From assembly GCA_050742155.1 (NCBI GenBank), contig JBOGFC010000090.1, forward strand, positions 1 through 53,051: a DNA stretch of 53,051 nucleotides. The letters run 5' to 3'. The notes below the pieces were generated by a model that was not told where the DNA came from, ran no database searches, and was given only the letters and a program-made list of their open reading frames with translations. Numbering within the stretch: the first letter of the stretch is position 1; each line of letters opens with the position of its first letter. The DNA comes from JBOGFC01 sp050742155 (lineage in GTDB: Bacteria; Actinomycetota; Acidimicrobiia; Spongiisociales; JALYHC01). The translations under genes were made by a program, and so were the position numbers. Below are positions 38,469 to 47,087 of this stretch, in pieces.

Positions 38469-40565
38469 ATGACCAGAGATCCCAGCCAGAGGGCCGGCCT
38501 CGCCCATTTGAGCACCATTCCCGTCGAGCGGGTGCAGGGCTTGTCGGGCCGCCGGGGAGCCGAGCTGCGCAGGGCCGGCATCGGCAGCGTGGCCGACCTC
38601 CTGCTCCATTTCCCCCGCCGCTACGTGGACCGCTCGGCAGTGGTCCCCCTGGCCGACGTCCCGGTCGGAGAGGAGATCACCGTGGTGGGCGAGGTGAAGA
38701 AGGTCGATACCCGCCGGCCGCGTCGCAACCTCTCCATCGTGGAGGCCAGGCTCTTCGACGGGACTTCCTACCTGAAGGCGGTTTGGTTCAACCAGCCGTT
38801 TCGGGCTCGCCAGCTCCGTCCTGGGGTGGAGGTGGCCCTCTCCGGCAAGGTGGAGCGCTACCGGGGCCGGTTGCAGATGTCCAGCCCGGCGGTGGACCTC
38901 CTCGACCGCCCGGCGGAGAGCCTGGTCACCGGTCGGGTGGTGCCCATCCATCCCACGGCCGGAGGAGTGGCGCCCGGCTACCTCCGGCGGGGGATCCACA
39001 ACGCCCTCCAGCGGTCCCGGCCGCTGGCCGACCCCCTGGGGTCCGAGGTGCGGGGCCGCCTCAATCTGGTCTCGCGGGATGAGGCGTTGGCCTCCATCCA
39101 CTTCCCGGAATCGCTGGAGGAGGTGGAACCGGCTCGCCGCCGGCTGGTCTTCGACGAGTTGTTCCGTCTGGAGGTGGCGTTGGCGATGCGCAAGCGACGC
39201 CAGGTCGATGAAGCGGCCGGCATCGGGCACGACCCCGGGGTCGGGCTGGCGGAGGAGTTCGTCAAGGCGCTTCCTTTCTCGCTGACCGGAGCCCAACAGC
39301 GGGTGCTGGCCGAGATCCAGAGCGACATGAGGGGTCCGCACCCCATGCATCGCTTACTGCAGGGGGAGGTGGGGTCCGGCAAGACGGTGGTGGCGCTGGC
39401 CGCCCTGCTCACTGCTGTGCAGGGCGGGTACCAGGGGGCAGTGATGGCTCCCACCGAGGTGCTGGCCGAACAGCACTATCTCAGCATGGAGCCCCTCTGC
39501 TCCCTGGTCGGGGTGCGGATGGCCCTCCTCACCTCCAGCTCCCCCGACCGCCGGGAGGTCTTGGATGCCGTGGCCGCCGGCACGGTGGACGTGGTGGTGG
39601 GGACCCATGCCCTCATCCAGGAAGGCGTGCATTTTCACCGCCTGGGAATGGCGGTGGTGGACGAGCAGCACCGCTTCGGGGTCTACCAGCGGGTGCAGCT
39701 CAAGGAGAAGGGACAGGACCTCAACCCCGACCTGCTCATCATGACCGCCACTCCCATCCCGCGCACCCTCTCGATGACCCTCTACGGGGACCTGGACGTC
39801 TCCTTGCTGGACGAGATGCCGCCCAGTCGTCCCGAGGTGGAGACCCGGGCGGTGGGGACGAAGCCCCGGGAGCTGGAGCGCGTCTACGACCTGGTCCGCG
39901 CCGAGGTGGCGGCCGGTCGGCAGGCCTTCGTGGTCTGTCCGCTGGTGGAGGAGAGCCCCAAGGTGGAGGCGGCCTCGGCCACCGCCGAGTTCGAGCGGTT
40001 GCAGGGGTTGTTCCCTGAGTTACGCGTTGGCCTGTTGCACGGCCAGATGCGTGCCGCCCAGAAGAGTCTGGTCATGGAGCAGCTCCGGAATCGCCAGCTC
40101 GACCTATTGGTGGCCACCACCGTCATCGAGGTGGGGATCGACATCCCCAACGCCACCGTGATGATCATCGAGGACGCCCACCGCTTTGGCCTCAGCCAGC
40201 TGCACCAGCTGCGGGGCCGGCTCTGGCGGGGAGCGGGTCCCGCCTACTGCCTCCTGGTGGCCGAGCCGACCACCGAGGAAGGGGCGGCCCGGGTGGCCGC
40301 CATGGTGGCCACCGACGACGGCTTCCGTCTGGCCGAAGAGGACCTCCGCATCCGCGGACAGGGGACCATCTTCGGGGCCCGGCAGGCCGGCATGCCGGAT
40401 CTGAAGCTGGCCGACATCCTCCGGGACGCCGAGACGCTGGTCGCCGCCCGGCGGGAGGCCTTCGGCCTGGTGGCGTCCGACCCCTCCCTCTCCGGACACC
40501 GGGCCATCGCCGAGGAGGTGCGCGCCCTGCTGGGCGACGAGGTGGAGTGGCTGTTCAGGTCGTGA
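38469..40565 (+). CDS. recG: ATP-dependent DNA helicase RecG
   Basis: A 698-residue SF2 helicase that remodels stalled forks and branched DNA. An N-terminal wedge domain (RRYVDRSAVVPLADVPVGEEITVVGEVKKVDTRR...PRRNLSIVEARLFDGT) precedes the motor: QGEVGSGKTVVALAALL (Walker A), APTEVLAEQHY (Ia), VVDEQHRFGVYQR (DEQH box), MTATPIPRTLSMTLYGDLD (III), VATTVIEVGIDIPNATVMIIEDAHRFGLSQLHQLRGR (V and VI). The ATG at 38469 is chosen because the frame upstream is antisense to rpmB. Length fits the family. Confidence 0.96.
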   Translation: MTRDPSQRAGLAHLSTIPVERVQGLSGRRGAELRRAGIGSVADLLLHFPRRYVDRSAVVPLADVPVGEEITVVGEVKKVDTRRPRRNLSIVEARLFDGTSYLKAVWFNQPFRARQLRPGVEVALSGKVERYRGRLQMSSPAVDLLDRPAESLVTGRVVPIHPTAGGVAPGYLRRGIHNALQRSRPLADPLGSEVRGRLNLVSRDEALASIHFPESLEEVEPARRRLVFDELFRLEVALAMRKRRQVDEAAGIGHDPGVGLAEEFVKALPFSLTGAQQRVLAEIQSDMRGPHPMHRLLQGEVGSGKTVVALAALLTAVQGGYQGAVMAPTEVLAEQHYLSMEPLCSLVGVRMALLTSSSPDRREVLDAVAAGTVDVVVGTHALIQEGVHFHRLGMAVVDEQHRFGVYQRVQLKEKGQDLNPDLLIMTATPIPRTLSMTLYGDLDVSLLDEMPPSRPEVETRAVGTKPRELERVYDLVRAEVAAGRQAFVVCPLVEESPKVEAASATAEFERLQGLFPELRVGLLHGQMRAAQKSLVMEQLRNRQLDLLVATTVIEVGIDIPNATVMIIEDAHRFGLSQLHQLRGRLWRGAGPAYCLLVAEPTTEEGAARVAAMVATDDGFRLAEEDLRIRGQGTIFGARQAGMPDLKLADILRDAETLVAARREAFGLVASDPSLSGHRAIAEEVRALLGDEVEWLFRS

Positions 40566-40566
40566 G

Positions 40567-41022
40567 TCAGACCACAGCGAGGGCTCCCCGGAGGCGGAGG
40601 TGGGAGGCGTCCCAGAGTGAGGAGACGTGCACCGTCAGGATGTCCGGGTAGCACTCGGGGCAGGGCCCGCGCATCTGGTATTGGGGCTGGTACTGGGGAA
40701 ACGGGACCACCACCCAGGTCCCGGGCTCCGGGAAGGTCACCCGCCCCTCGAAGGTGGCAGGGGCGCTGCGCTCGAGGCTGATAGGCAGGCTGGGCCCGCG
40801 CGGTTCCTCCCCCTTCCACTCAGCAGCCGGCCAGGCGGCCAGCAACCCGCCCACTTCCTGCAGAGGGACGTCCTGTTGGGTGTGGACCATCACCTTGACC
40901 GAGCGACCTGCGACCGGCCGCTGCGGCTCGAGCTCCACGGTGAAGAGGGGAAATTTGGCCCAGGCGCTCGACGCCTGGGCCAGGAGCAGAAAGATGACGA
41001 GAAGCCGGACGAACCAATGCAT
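40567..41022 (-). CDS. Secreted protein of unknown function
   Basis: A 151-residue protein with a clear Sec signal peptide (MHWFVRLLVIFLLLAQASSAWA, cut before KFPLF). The mature part looks like a single beta-sandwich: FTVELEPQRPVAGRSVKVMVHTQ, an EGRVTFPEPGTWVVVPFPQY strand pair, and PCPECYPDILTVHV with two Cys that could form a disulfide or bind metal. It recalls copper-chaperone or FixH/YtkA-like exported domains, but no specific family is recognised. It stands alone, converging on recG. Confidence 0.75.
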   Translation of the reverse strand: MHWFVRLLVIFLLLAQASSAWAKFPLFTVELEPQRPVAGRSVKVMVHTQQDVPLQEVGGLLAAWPAAEWKGEEPRGPSLPISLERSAPATFEGRVTFPEPGTWVVVPFPQYQPQYQMRGPCPECYPDILTVHVSSLWDASHLRLRGALAVV

Positions 41023-41228
41023 GCCCTACGTACACCGTAGAACTGAACTCGGTTCCGTTGGGTGGATGGGACGCTTGAGGTCGTCGGCCACAGAACGGTG
41101 CCACTCGAACCATCGTCACGAGAGGACAGATGAGGTTTTGGGCGGTGGATATGGTCGGGGACGTTCCGAATCTGCACCGACTTGGACATGCATGCATGCG
41201 ACCGACGACCTCATAGGCTGGTTTCCTC

Positions 41229-41768
41229 ATGCGCGTGATCGCCGGGACCGCCAAGGGGCGCCGCCTGCAAGGGCCCAAGGACGCCGATACTCGCCCCATG
41301 ACCGACCGGGCCAAGGAGGCCCTCTTCTCCTCGCTGGGTCGAGCCGTGGAGGGGGCCCGGGTCCTCGATCTGTTCGCCGGGTCCGGTTCGCTGGGCATCG
41401 AGGCGCTCAGCCGAGGAGCCGTCTCCGTCATCTTCGTGGAGCGGCACCGTCGAGCCCTACAGGCGCTGCGGCGCAACCTGGCCGCCACCGGCCTGGAGGG
41501 GAGCGTGGTGGCCGAGGAGGCCGGCCACTACCTGCGCCGCGCCGACGGAGGTGTCGACCTGGCATTCGTTGACCCTCCGTATGCCCTCTCGCTAGCGTCA
41601 GTGGAGGAGATCCTCCGGAACCTGTCCCCGCTTCTGGCGGAAGGAGCGCAGGTGATCGTGCACCGACGGGCCGGCCAACCGGCCCCCCAGGCTCCCGGCC
41701 TAGGGCTCACCGACCGCCGCAGATACGGCGACAGCGAGCTGTGGCGCTATCAGAGGGAAGCTCCGTGA
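41229..41768 (+). CDS. rsmD: 16S rRNA (guanine966-N2)-methyltransferase RsmD
   Basis: A 179-residue SAM-dependent methyltransferase: MRVIAGTAKGRRLQGP, TRPMTDRAKEALFSSL, VLDLFAGSGSLGIEALSRGA (SAM loop) and the catalytic DPPYA (residues about 117-121). Family length. TAGGCT at 41214-41219 is a possible -10 box giving a nearly leaderless message. The gap 41023-41228 otherwise holds a (CATG)n-like run at 41188-41199 and no gene. Coupled to coaD through GTGA. Confidence 0.95.
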   Translation: MRVIAGTAKGRRLQGPKDADTRPMTDRAKEALFSSLGRAVEGARVLDLFAGSGSLGIEALSRGAVSVIFVERHRRALQALRRNLAATGLEGSVVAEEAGHYLRRADGGVDLAFVDPPYALSLASVEEILRNLSPLLAEGAQVIVHRRAGQPAPQAPGLGLTDRRRYGDSELWRYQREAP

Positions 41769-42241
41769 AGACCGCCCTCTGTCCGGGTAGCTTCGACCCG
41801 CCCACCCAGGGCCACGTCGACGTCATCAGCCGGGCACTACAGATCTTCGACCGGGTGGTGCTGGCGGTGGTCCGCAACCCTTCCAAGCAGCCTCTCTTTT
41901 CGGCCGAAGAGCGGGTGGCCATGCTCGAAGAGCTCTTCGCCGACAACCCCGAGGTGGAGGTGGAGAGCTTCGACGGTTTGCTGGTCGATTTCGCCCGAGC
42001 GAAGGGTGTGGAGGTGATCGTGAAGGGCCTGCGGGCCTTGACCGACTTCGACTACGAGCTACAGATGGCCCAGATGAACCGCCAGCTCTCGGGGATCGAC
42101 ACGGTCTTCGTGGCTACCAATCCCGAGTACGGCTACCTCTCCTCCTCGCTGGTCAAGGAGGTGGCCCGCTTCGGGGCTTCGGTCGAGGGTCTGGTGCCGC
42201 CGCTGGTGGCCAAGGCCCTCGAGGAGCGCTTCTCCTCGTGA
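41765..42241 (+). CDS. coaD: Pantetheine-phosphate adenylyltransferase
   Basis: A 158-residue nucleotidyltransferase making dephospho-CoA from 4'-phosphopantetheine and ATP. CPGSFDPPTQGHVDVISRAL holds the T/HxGH motif, IVKGLRALTDFDYELQMAQMN the substrate Arg, and YGYLSSSLVKEVARFG the ISSS/TxxR-like block. GTG start at 41765 overlapping the rsmD stop. The rsmD-coaD pair is a common actinobacterial arrangement. Confidence 0.96.
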   Translation: MKTALCPGSFDPPTQGHVDVISRALQIFDRVVLAVVRNPSKQPLFSAEERVAMLEELFADNPEVEVESFDGLLVDFARAKGVEVIVKGLRALTDFDYELQMAQMNRQLSGIDTVFVATNPEYGYLSSSLVKEVARFGASVEGLVPPLVAKALEERFSS

Positions 42242-42759
42242 CCGACACCCCCTCCCCGGAGGTAGAGCCGGATCTCCCAGCCACGGTTGGTGAGCTGCAG
42301 GAGCTGGTCGAGGGCATCATCCTGGCCGTCACCGAAGCGAGGGCGGTGCCGCTCTCCGGGACGGTGATGTTGGATCGAGAGGAGGTGCTGGCCGGCCTCC
42401 GCCAGCTGCGCGACCAGCTCCCCGAGGATCTCCGGGCCGCCCGCTGGATGGTGCGGGAGCGGGAGGCCTTTGTGGCCCGCACCAACGAGCAGGCCCGGGA
42501 CATCCTGGAGCGTGCCAAGGCCCGGTCGCAGGAGCTGGTGTCCGAGTCGAGCATCATGGCCGAGGCGGTGGAGGAGGCCAACCACCTGGTGCGCCGCGCC
42601 GAAGGCGAGGCTCGCCGCATTCGCCTGGAGGCTGAGGACCAGGCCGAGAGCGACCTCGAGCGCCTCGAGATGCTCTTCGCCAACCTGCTCCGCCAGGTGC
42701 GGGAGGCGCGTGCCGAGCTGCACGCCTCCCGCCCCTCCGCCGAAAGCCCGCCGACCTAA
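42238..42759 (+). CDS. Coiled-coil protein of the DivIVA/ATP-synthase-b-like type downstream of coaD
   Basis: A 173-residue mostly helical protein. An N-terminal segment (VGELQELVEGIILAVTEARAVPLSGTVMLDREEVLAGLRQLRDQLPEDLRAARWMVREREAFV) is followed by a long Ala/Glu/Arg coiled coil (EQARDILERAKARSQELVSESSIMAEAVEEANHLVRRAEGEARRIRLEAEDQAESDLERLEMLF). Such proteins follow coaD in many actinobacteria and are often labelled cell-division initiation or ATPase; a role in polar growth or cell division is likely but unproven. GTG start coupled to coaD. In many genomes DUF177 and rpmF come next; here the operon ends in a hairpin. Confidence 0.8.
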   Translation: MTDTPSPEVEPDLPATVGELQELVEGIILAVTEARAVPLSGTVMLDREEVLAGLRQLRDQLPEDLRAARWMVREREAFVARTNEQARDILERAKARSQELVSESSIMAEAVEEANHLVRRAEGEARRIRLEAEDQAESDLERLEMLFANLLRQVREARAELHASRPSAESPPT

Positions 42760-42766
42760 CCCGTTT

Positions 42767-42808
42767 TGGCGCGCAGAAATCGCACCAGGGTGTGAAGTTT
42801 GCGCGCCA
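42767..42808. terminator. Bidirectional hairpin between convergent genes
   Basis: TGGCGCGCA (42767-42775) pairs with TGCGCGCCA (42800-42808), and an inner CGCACC/GGTGTG helix fills the loop. It separates the coaD operon from the MFS gene. TTTT precedes the left arm, so it would work best as a terminator for the minus-strand gene. Confidence 0.7.
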
Positions 42809-42821
42809 GAACGAGGAGAGG

Positions 42822-44420
42822 TCAGGCCAGGGCCTGCTCGGGGAGGGAAGGGGGAACCTCAGCAGGGGTCGGGTTGCGGATCCAGATCCCGTTGATGGCA
42901 GCCCCGCTCACCAGCAGGATCGCCGCCATCATCATGGCCAGGTGGAAGGCCTCGGCCGACTCGGTCCGGGCGGCGGCCTGCACTTGGGGGGGGAGAGCTG
43001 GAGCGGGCCGATTGAGGGGAGCGACCTGGGCCCGGATCTCGGGGGAGGAGAAGTCGACGCCATCCACGCGGGACTGGAGACCGCTGTAGAACGTGGCGGT
43101 CACCATCACGAAGATGAGCGCCCCGGCCAGCTGCGGGCCCACCCGGGAGATGGCGTTGTTGATGGCCGAGGCCAGCCCGGAATGCCGCACCGGGATGGAG
43201 GTCATCAGGCAGGTGGTGAGCGGGGCCACCATCACCATCACGCCCAGCCCGAACAGCACCACCCCAGGCAGGATGTCGACCAGGTAGCCGGACGGGGGCA
43301 CCCAGCTCGCCAGGTCGCCCAGCTCGGCCTGCCAGACCGGGCTGTCGGCGGGAACCCGCGCCAGCCACAGGGCTCCGAAGGTCATGATGGCCGGCCCGGC
43401 CGCCATGAACCAGCGAGGGCCGTACCGTCCGGCCAGGGCGCCGAAGCGAGATGAGAACAGAGCCAGGAACAGCACGCCGGGTACTGTGGCCAGGCCGGCG
43501 GCGAAGGCGTTGTACCCGAGCGTCCCCTGCACGAAGATGGCCAGGAAGTAGAGGAGGACGTAGAGGGCTCCGTAGATGACCAGCGTGGAGAGGTTGGTGA
43601 CCGTGAAGTTGTGTGAGCGAAACAGGTGGAGCGGCACCAGAGGGTGGGGGGAGCGGGCCATCAGGAAGGGGAAAGCCACCGCCGCCACGGCCCCCACTCC
43701 GAGCGCCACGAAGGCGAGCGAGTCCTGCCACTGCCGCTCCTGGCCACGGATGGCCCCGAAGGCGAGCCCTCCCACCGCCAGAGCCACCACCGCCGACCCC
43801 AGCCAGTCGAACCGGCCGGTGGCCTCCTCGTCCCGGCTCTCCGGCAGGCGAGCCGTGGCCCATAGGGCGATCAGGGCCAGCGGGATGTTGACGAAGAAGG
43901 CCGCCCGCCAGGAGATGCTGTCGACCAGGGCGCCTCCGGCGATGGGGCCCAGGATGGTGGTGGCCGCCGAGGCGCCCGCCCAGAGGCCGAAGGCCCGGCC
44001 CTGCTCCTCACCCTGGAAGGTGGCAGTGATGATCGAGAGCGACCCGGGCACGAGGAGCGCACCAGTCGCTCCTTGCAGCACGCGGAACAGGATGAGGAGC
44101 TCCATAGTGGGCGCCAGGCCGCACAGCACCGAGGTGACGCCGAACCCGACCAGCCCGATCGAGAACATCCGGCGGCGGCCGTAATAGTCGTTGAGAGCAC
44201 CCGCCAGGATCAAGAGAGCGCTCAGGGTGAGCAGGTAACCGTTGTAGACGAAGGATTGGCCCTCCAGCACCCCGAAGTAGGTGCTGGGCAGCTCCCGGCC
44301 GATGCGCTCCAGAGCCACGGTCACGACCGTTCCGTCCAGGAAGACCATCCCCGAGCCGAGAATGGTGGCCACCAGGGTCCAGCGCTTGAGGTTCGACTCT
44401 TCCACTGCCGCGCCCATCAT
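42822..44420 (-). CDS. DHA2-type MFS drug exporter, 14 helices
   Basis: A 532-residue permease of the EmrB/QacA class. Motif A is in LNDYYGRRRMFSIG, motif D1-like FLDGTVVTVALERIGREL is in helix 1, and motif C-like ILGPIAGGALVDSISWRAAFFVNIPLALIAL is present. The length and the LGVGAVAAVAFPFLMARSPHPLVPLHLF middle section fit 14 membrane segments. Probably exports hydrophobic toxic compounds using the proton gradient. ATG at 44420 (a second ATG follows at once). A small hairpin at 44422-44438 lies directly upstream. Downstream of, and perhaps read through from, the signalling operon. Confidence 0.93.
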   Translation of the reverse strand: MMGAAVEESNLKRWTLVATILGSGMVFLDGTVVTVALERIGRELPSTYFGVLEGQSFVYNGYLLTLSALLILAGALNDYYGRRRMFSIGLVGFGVTSVLCGLAPTMELLILFRVLQGATGALLVPGSLSIITATFQGEEQGRAFGLWAGASAATTILGPIAGGALVDSISWRAAFFVNIPLALIALWATARLPESRDEEATGRFDWLGSAVVALAVGGLAFGAIRGQERQWQDSLAFVALGVGAVAAVAFPFLMARSPHPLVPLHLFRSHNFTVTNLSTLVIYGALYVLLYFLAIFVQGTLGYNAFAAGLATVPGVLFLALFSSRFGALAGRYGPRWFMAAGPAIMTFGALWLARVPADSPVWQAELGDLASWVPPSGYLVDILPGVVLFGLGVMVMVAPLTTCLMTSIPVRHSGLASAINNAISRVGPQLAGALIFVMVTATFYSGLQSRVDGVDFSSPEIRAQVAPLNRPAPALPPQVQAAARTESAEAFHLAMMMAAILLVSGAAINGIWIRNPTPAEVPPSLPEQALA

Positions 44421-44465
44421 GCCGGAGCAACCCTCCGGACGGCTGGCGGCATTCCCGGGCCCCCT

Positions 44466-47087
44466 TCACCGGCGGAGCGCATAGTCGACCGCCTCCTCGA
44501 GGGTCATGGCCTGGCCCTCCGCCAGCAGGGCTTCGGTTCGGTCGTGCTCGAGCTCGGCGAGGGCCTGGCCCAGGCCGGCTACCTGGGTGACGGTGAAGTC
44601 CACCAGCTGGGTGCCGCTCAGCTTGCGCTGGGCGGCCATCGCTCCGGCCAGCCGGACCCCGCGCTCCACCTCGCCCTGGGCCAGCTCGACCGCGGCCAGG
44701 GAGCCCAAATGCAAGACCACTCCGGATACGTCCCTCACCTGGGCGAAGAGCTTCAGGCCTTCCTCGAGGTAGGGAAGCGCCTCTGTGGAGTTCCCGGTCT
44801 TGAATTCGACATTGCCCAGCATGTACAGGGCCCATCCGAGGTCGAACGGTGCATCCAGTGAGCGGAAGTGCTCCAGGCTCTCCAGTCCCAGTGCCCGAGC
44901 CTGGTCCCAGTCCTCAGGCCAGTTGGCCAGGACGCCCATGCCCCAGAGCACCTTGCCGATCCCGAGCCGGTCGCCCAGCCGCCGAACGATCTCCAGCGCC
45001 TCGTCGAGAAGCTCCTGCGCCCGTTGGTAGTCCGGGTCAGCTCGCATACCACTGGGAAAGCTCAGGTTGTAGAGGGCATAGGCGACTCCCGGCTGGTCGC
45101 CGAGCTCCCGCCAGATGTCCAGGCATTCCTGGTAGAAGCCCAGCGCGGCGTCCATGTCGTTCTGCCAATAGGCGAGCCCGCCGGCCCCCTCCAGCGCCTT
45201 GGCTCGCGCTTGGGGATGGTCGCCGGGCATGGCCAGGATGGCGTCGAAGCGCTGGCGGGCTTCGTGGATGTGGCCCCGGATCTGCCAGAAGCGCCACACC
45301 GCGCCCGCCAGCCGCAAGGCGAACTCGGCGTCATGCTCCCGGGCAGCCCATGCCAGCGCGGCGCGCAGGTTGTCGTGATCGAGCTCCAGCCGATCCAGCC
45401 ACGTGGCCTGTTCCCTATGAGTCAGGTGGGGCTCGGCCTCCTCGGCCAGGGCGAGGAAGGCGCCGGCGTGCCGCTCCTGGATGGCGGATGCCTCTCCAGC
45501 CTCCTCCAGACGCTCCAGGGCGAACTCGCGGATGGTCTCCAGAATCAGGAAGCGGGGCTCGCCCTCCGCTTCCTGACGCAAGAGGCTCTGGTCGACCAGC
45601 AGGCCCAGGCCGTCCAGGACGTCGGCTCCCAGCTCCTCCGGCGGCCCGCACACCAGCTCCGCCTGGTCGAGGGCCGCTCCACCGACGAACACCGCCATGC
45701 GATGGAGCAAGCGCTTACCAGGCTCGTCGAGCAGGTCGTAGCTCCAGGCGATGGCGTCCCGCAGTGTCTGCTGGCGGGTGGGGAGGTCACGCGATCCTCC
45801 GGCCAGGAGCCCGAGCCGCTGCTCCATCCGCGAGACCATTGTCTGGGGCGGGAGGAGCTTCACCCGGGCGGCGGCCAGCTCGATGGCCAAGGGGAGACCG
45901 TCCAGTCGGGCGCTGATCTCCGCCACTGCCGGGGCGTTCTCCTCGGTGAGTGAGAAGGCCGGCTGGGCGGCCCGGGCCCGCTCCACGAAGAGGGCCACCG
46001 CTCCGTGCTCGGCCAGGGTCTCGAGCGGGAGAAGCCGCCGAGGGTCGGGAACCCCAAGCGGAGGCACAGGGAACTCCTGCTCCCCGTAGATGCGGAGAGG
46101 AGCCCGGGAGGTGACCAGCACCTTGAGGTCCTGCGCCCGGTCGAGCAGCCCGGCCACCTGGACGGCGGCCGGGAGGATCTGCTCGAAGTTGTCCAGCACC
46201 AGCAGCATTCGTTTGTCGGCCAGGTAGGCGGACAGAGCGTCGAGCGGCGGGCCACTCGCCTGGTGCAGCTCCAATTGGGTGAGAATCGCCGATGGGACCA
46301 GATCCGGGTCGGTAAGCGACGCCAGTGGCACGAAGTACACCCCGTCGGGGAAGCGCTCGACGCCCTCGGCCGCCACCTGTAGCGACAAGCGGGTCTTGCC
46401 GGTCCCACCCGGCCCGGTCAGGGTGAGAAGCCGCGTCCCCTCGAGCAGCTTGGCGGCCTCGGTCACCTCGCGTTCCCGGGCGACAAAGCTCGTCCTCTGG
46501 ACGGGCAGGTTGTTAGGAGAGACCTCGAGGGTCCGCAGCTGCGGGAAGTCGCCGGGCAGCCCCTCCACCGTTAGCTGCGAGAGCTGCTCCGGGCGGGCCA
46601 GGTCTTTGAGACGATGAGCTCCCAGGTCCCGGAGGCCGACGCCGGGGGCGAGAGAGCCCTCCACCAGAGCACGGGTGGCGGCGGATACCAACACCTGCCC
46701 TCCGTGACCGGCGGAGGCGATGCGAGCCGCCCGATGGACGTCGAGCCCGAGATAATTGTCGCCACCCAGGATGCCTTCCCCCGTATGGAGCCCCATGCGG
46801 ACCAGCACTCGGGAACCGTCGGGCCAGTCATGGGCGTTCAGTTCTCTCTGGGCGGCCACCACCGCCGCCAACGCCTGGGGAGCGGAGGGGAAGACGGCGA
46901 AGAAGGCGTCGCCCTCGGTGGAGACTTCCACCCCGTCACCTGCGGCGATCGCCCGGCGCAGGATCCGGCAGTGGTCTTCCAGCAATGTCTCGTAGCGCTC
47001 ACCGAGCTGCTGGAGCAGCTTGGTGGAGCCCTCGATGTCGGTGAAGAGGAAGGTGACGGTGCCGGTGGGGAGCGTGGCAGTGCTCAG
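44466..47087 (-). CDS. Class III cyclase domain - ATPase (NB-ARC-like) - TPR signalling protein
   Basis: An 873-residue protein. The cyclase domain begins at once: TVTFLFTDIEGSTKLL (metal Asp17), VSTEGDAFFAVF (metal Asp60), and GLDVHRAARIASAG where the usual transition-state Asn is His. The substrate-selecting Lys is also absent, so cyclase activity is uncertain. The ATPase has TLTGPGGTGKTRLSLQVA (225-232) and LLVLDNFEQIL; the C-terminal 400 residues are TPR-like helices. The layout is that of mycobacterial cyclase/LuxR-type regulators, but no DNA-binding domain is seen. The full N-terminus requires a CTG start at 47087, inside CTGA at the stop of the kinase gene, with AGGAGGG 7 nt upstream. 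Confidence 0.85.
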   Translation of the reverse strand: MSTATLPTGTVTFLFTDIEGSTKLLQQLGERYETLLEDHCRILRRAIAAGDGVEVSTEGDAFFAVFPSAPQALAAVVAAQRELNAHDWPDGSRVLVRMGLHTGEGILGGDNYLGLDVHRAARIASAGHGGQVLVSAATRALVEGSLAPGVGLRDLGAHRLKDLARPEQLSQLTVEGLPGDFPQLRTLEVSPNNLPVQRTSFVAREREVTEAAKLLEGTRLLTLTGPGGTGKTRLSLQVAAEGVERFPDGVYFVPLASLTDPDLVPSAILTQLELHQASGPPLDALSAYLADKRMLLVLDNFEQILPAAVQVAGLLDRAQDLKVLVTSRAPLRIYGEQEFPVPPLGVPDPRRLLPLETLAEHGAVALFVERARAAQPAFSLTEENAPAVAEISARLDGLPLAIELAAARVKLLPPQTMVSRMEQRLGLLAGGSRDLPTRQQTLRDAIAWSYDLLDEPGKRLLHRMAVFVGGAALDQAELVCGPPEELGADVLDGLGLLVDQSLLRQEAEGEPRFLILETIREFALERLEEAGEASAIQERHAGAFLALAEEAEPHLTHREQATWLDRLELDHDNLRAALAWAAREHDAEFALRLAGAVWRFWQIRGHIHEARQRFDAILAMPGDHPQARAKALEGAGGLAYWQNDMDAALGFYQECLDIWRELGDQPGVAYALYNLSFPSGMRADPDYQRAQELLDEALEIVRRLGDRLGIGKVLWGMGVLANWPEDWDQARALGLESLEHFRSLDAPFDLGWALYMLGNVEFKTGNSTEALPYLEEGLKLFAQVRDVSGVVLHLGSLAAVELAQGEVERGVRLAGAMAAQRKLSGTQLVDFTVTQVAGLGQALAELEHDRTEALLAEGQAMTLEEAVDYALRR

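Noticed and set aside
41188..41199. CATGCATGCATG run as a possible repeat array or operator
   Set aside because: Only three copies of a 4-bp unit, palindromic by nature; no second site or regulator nearby.
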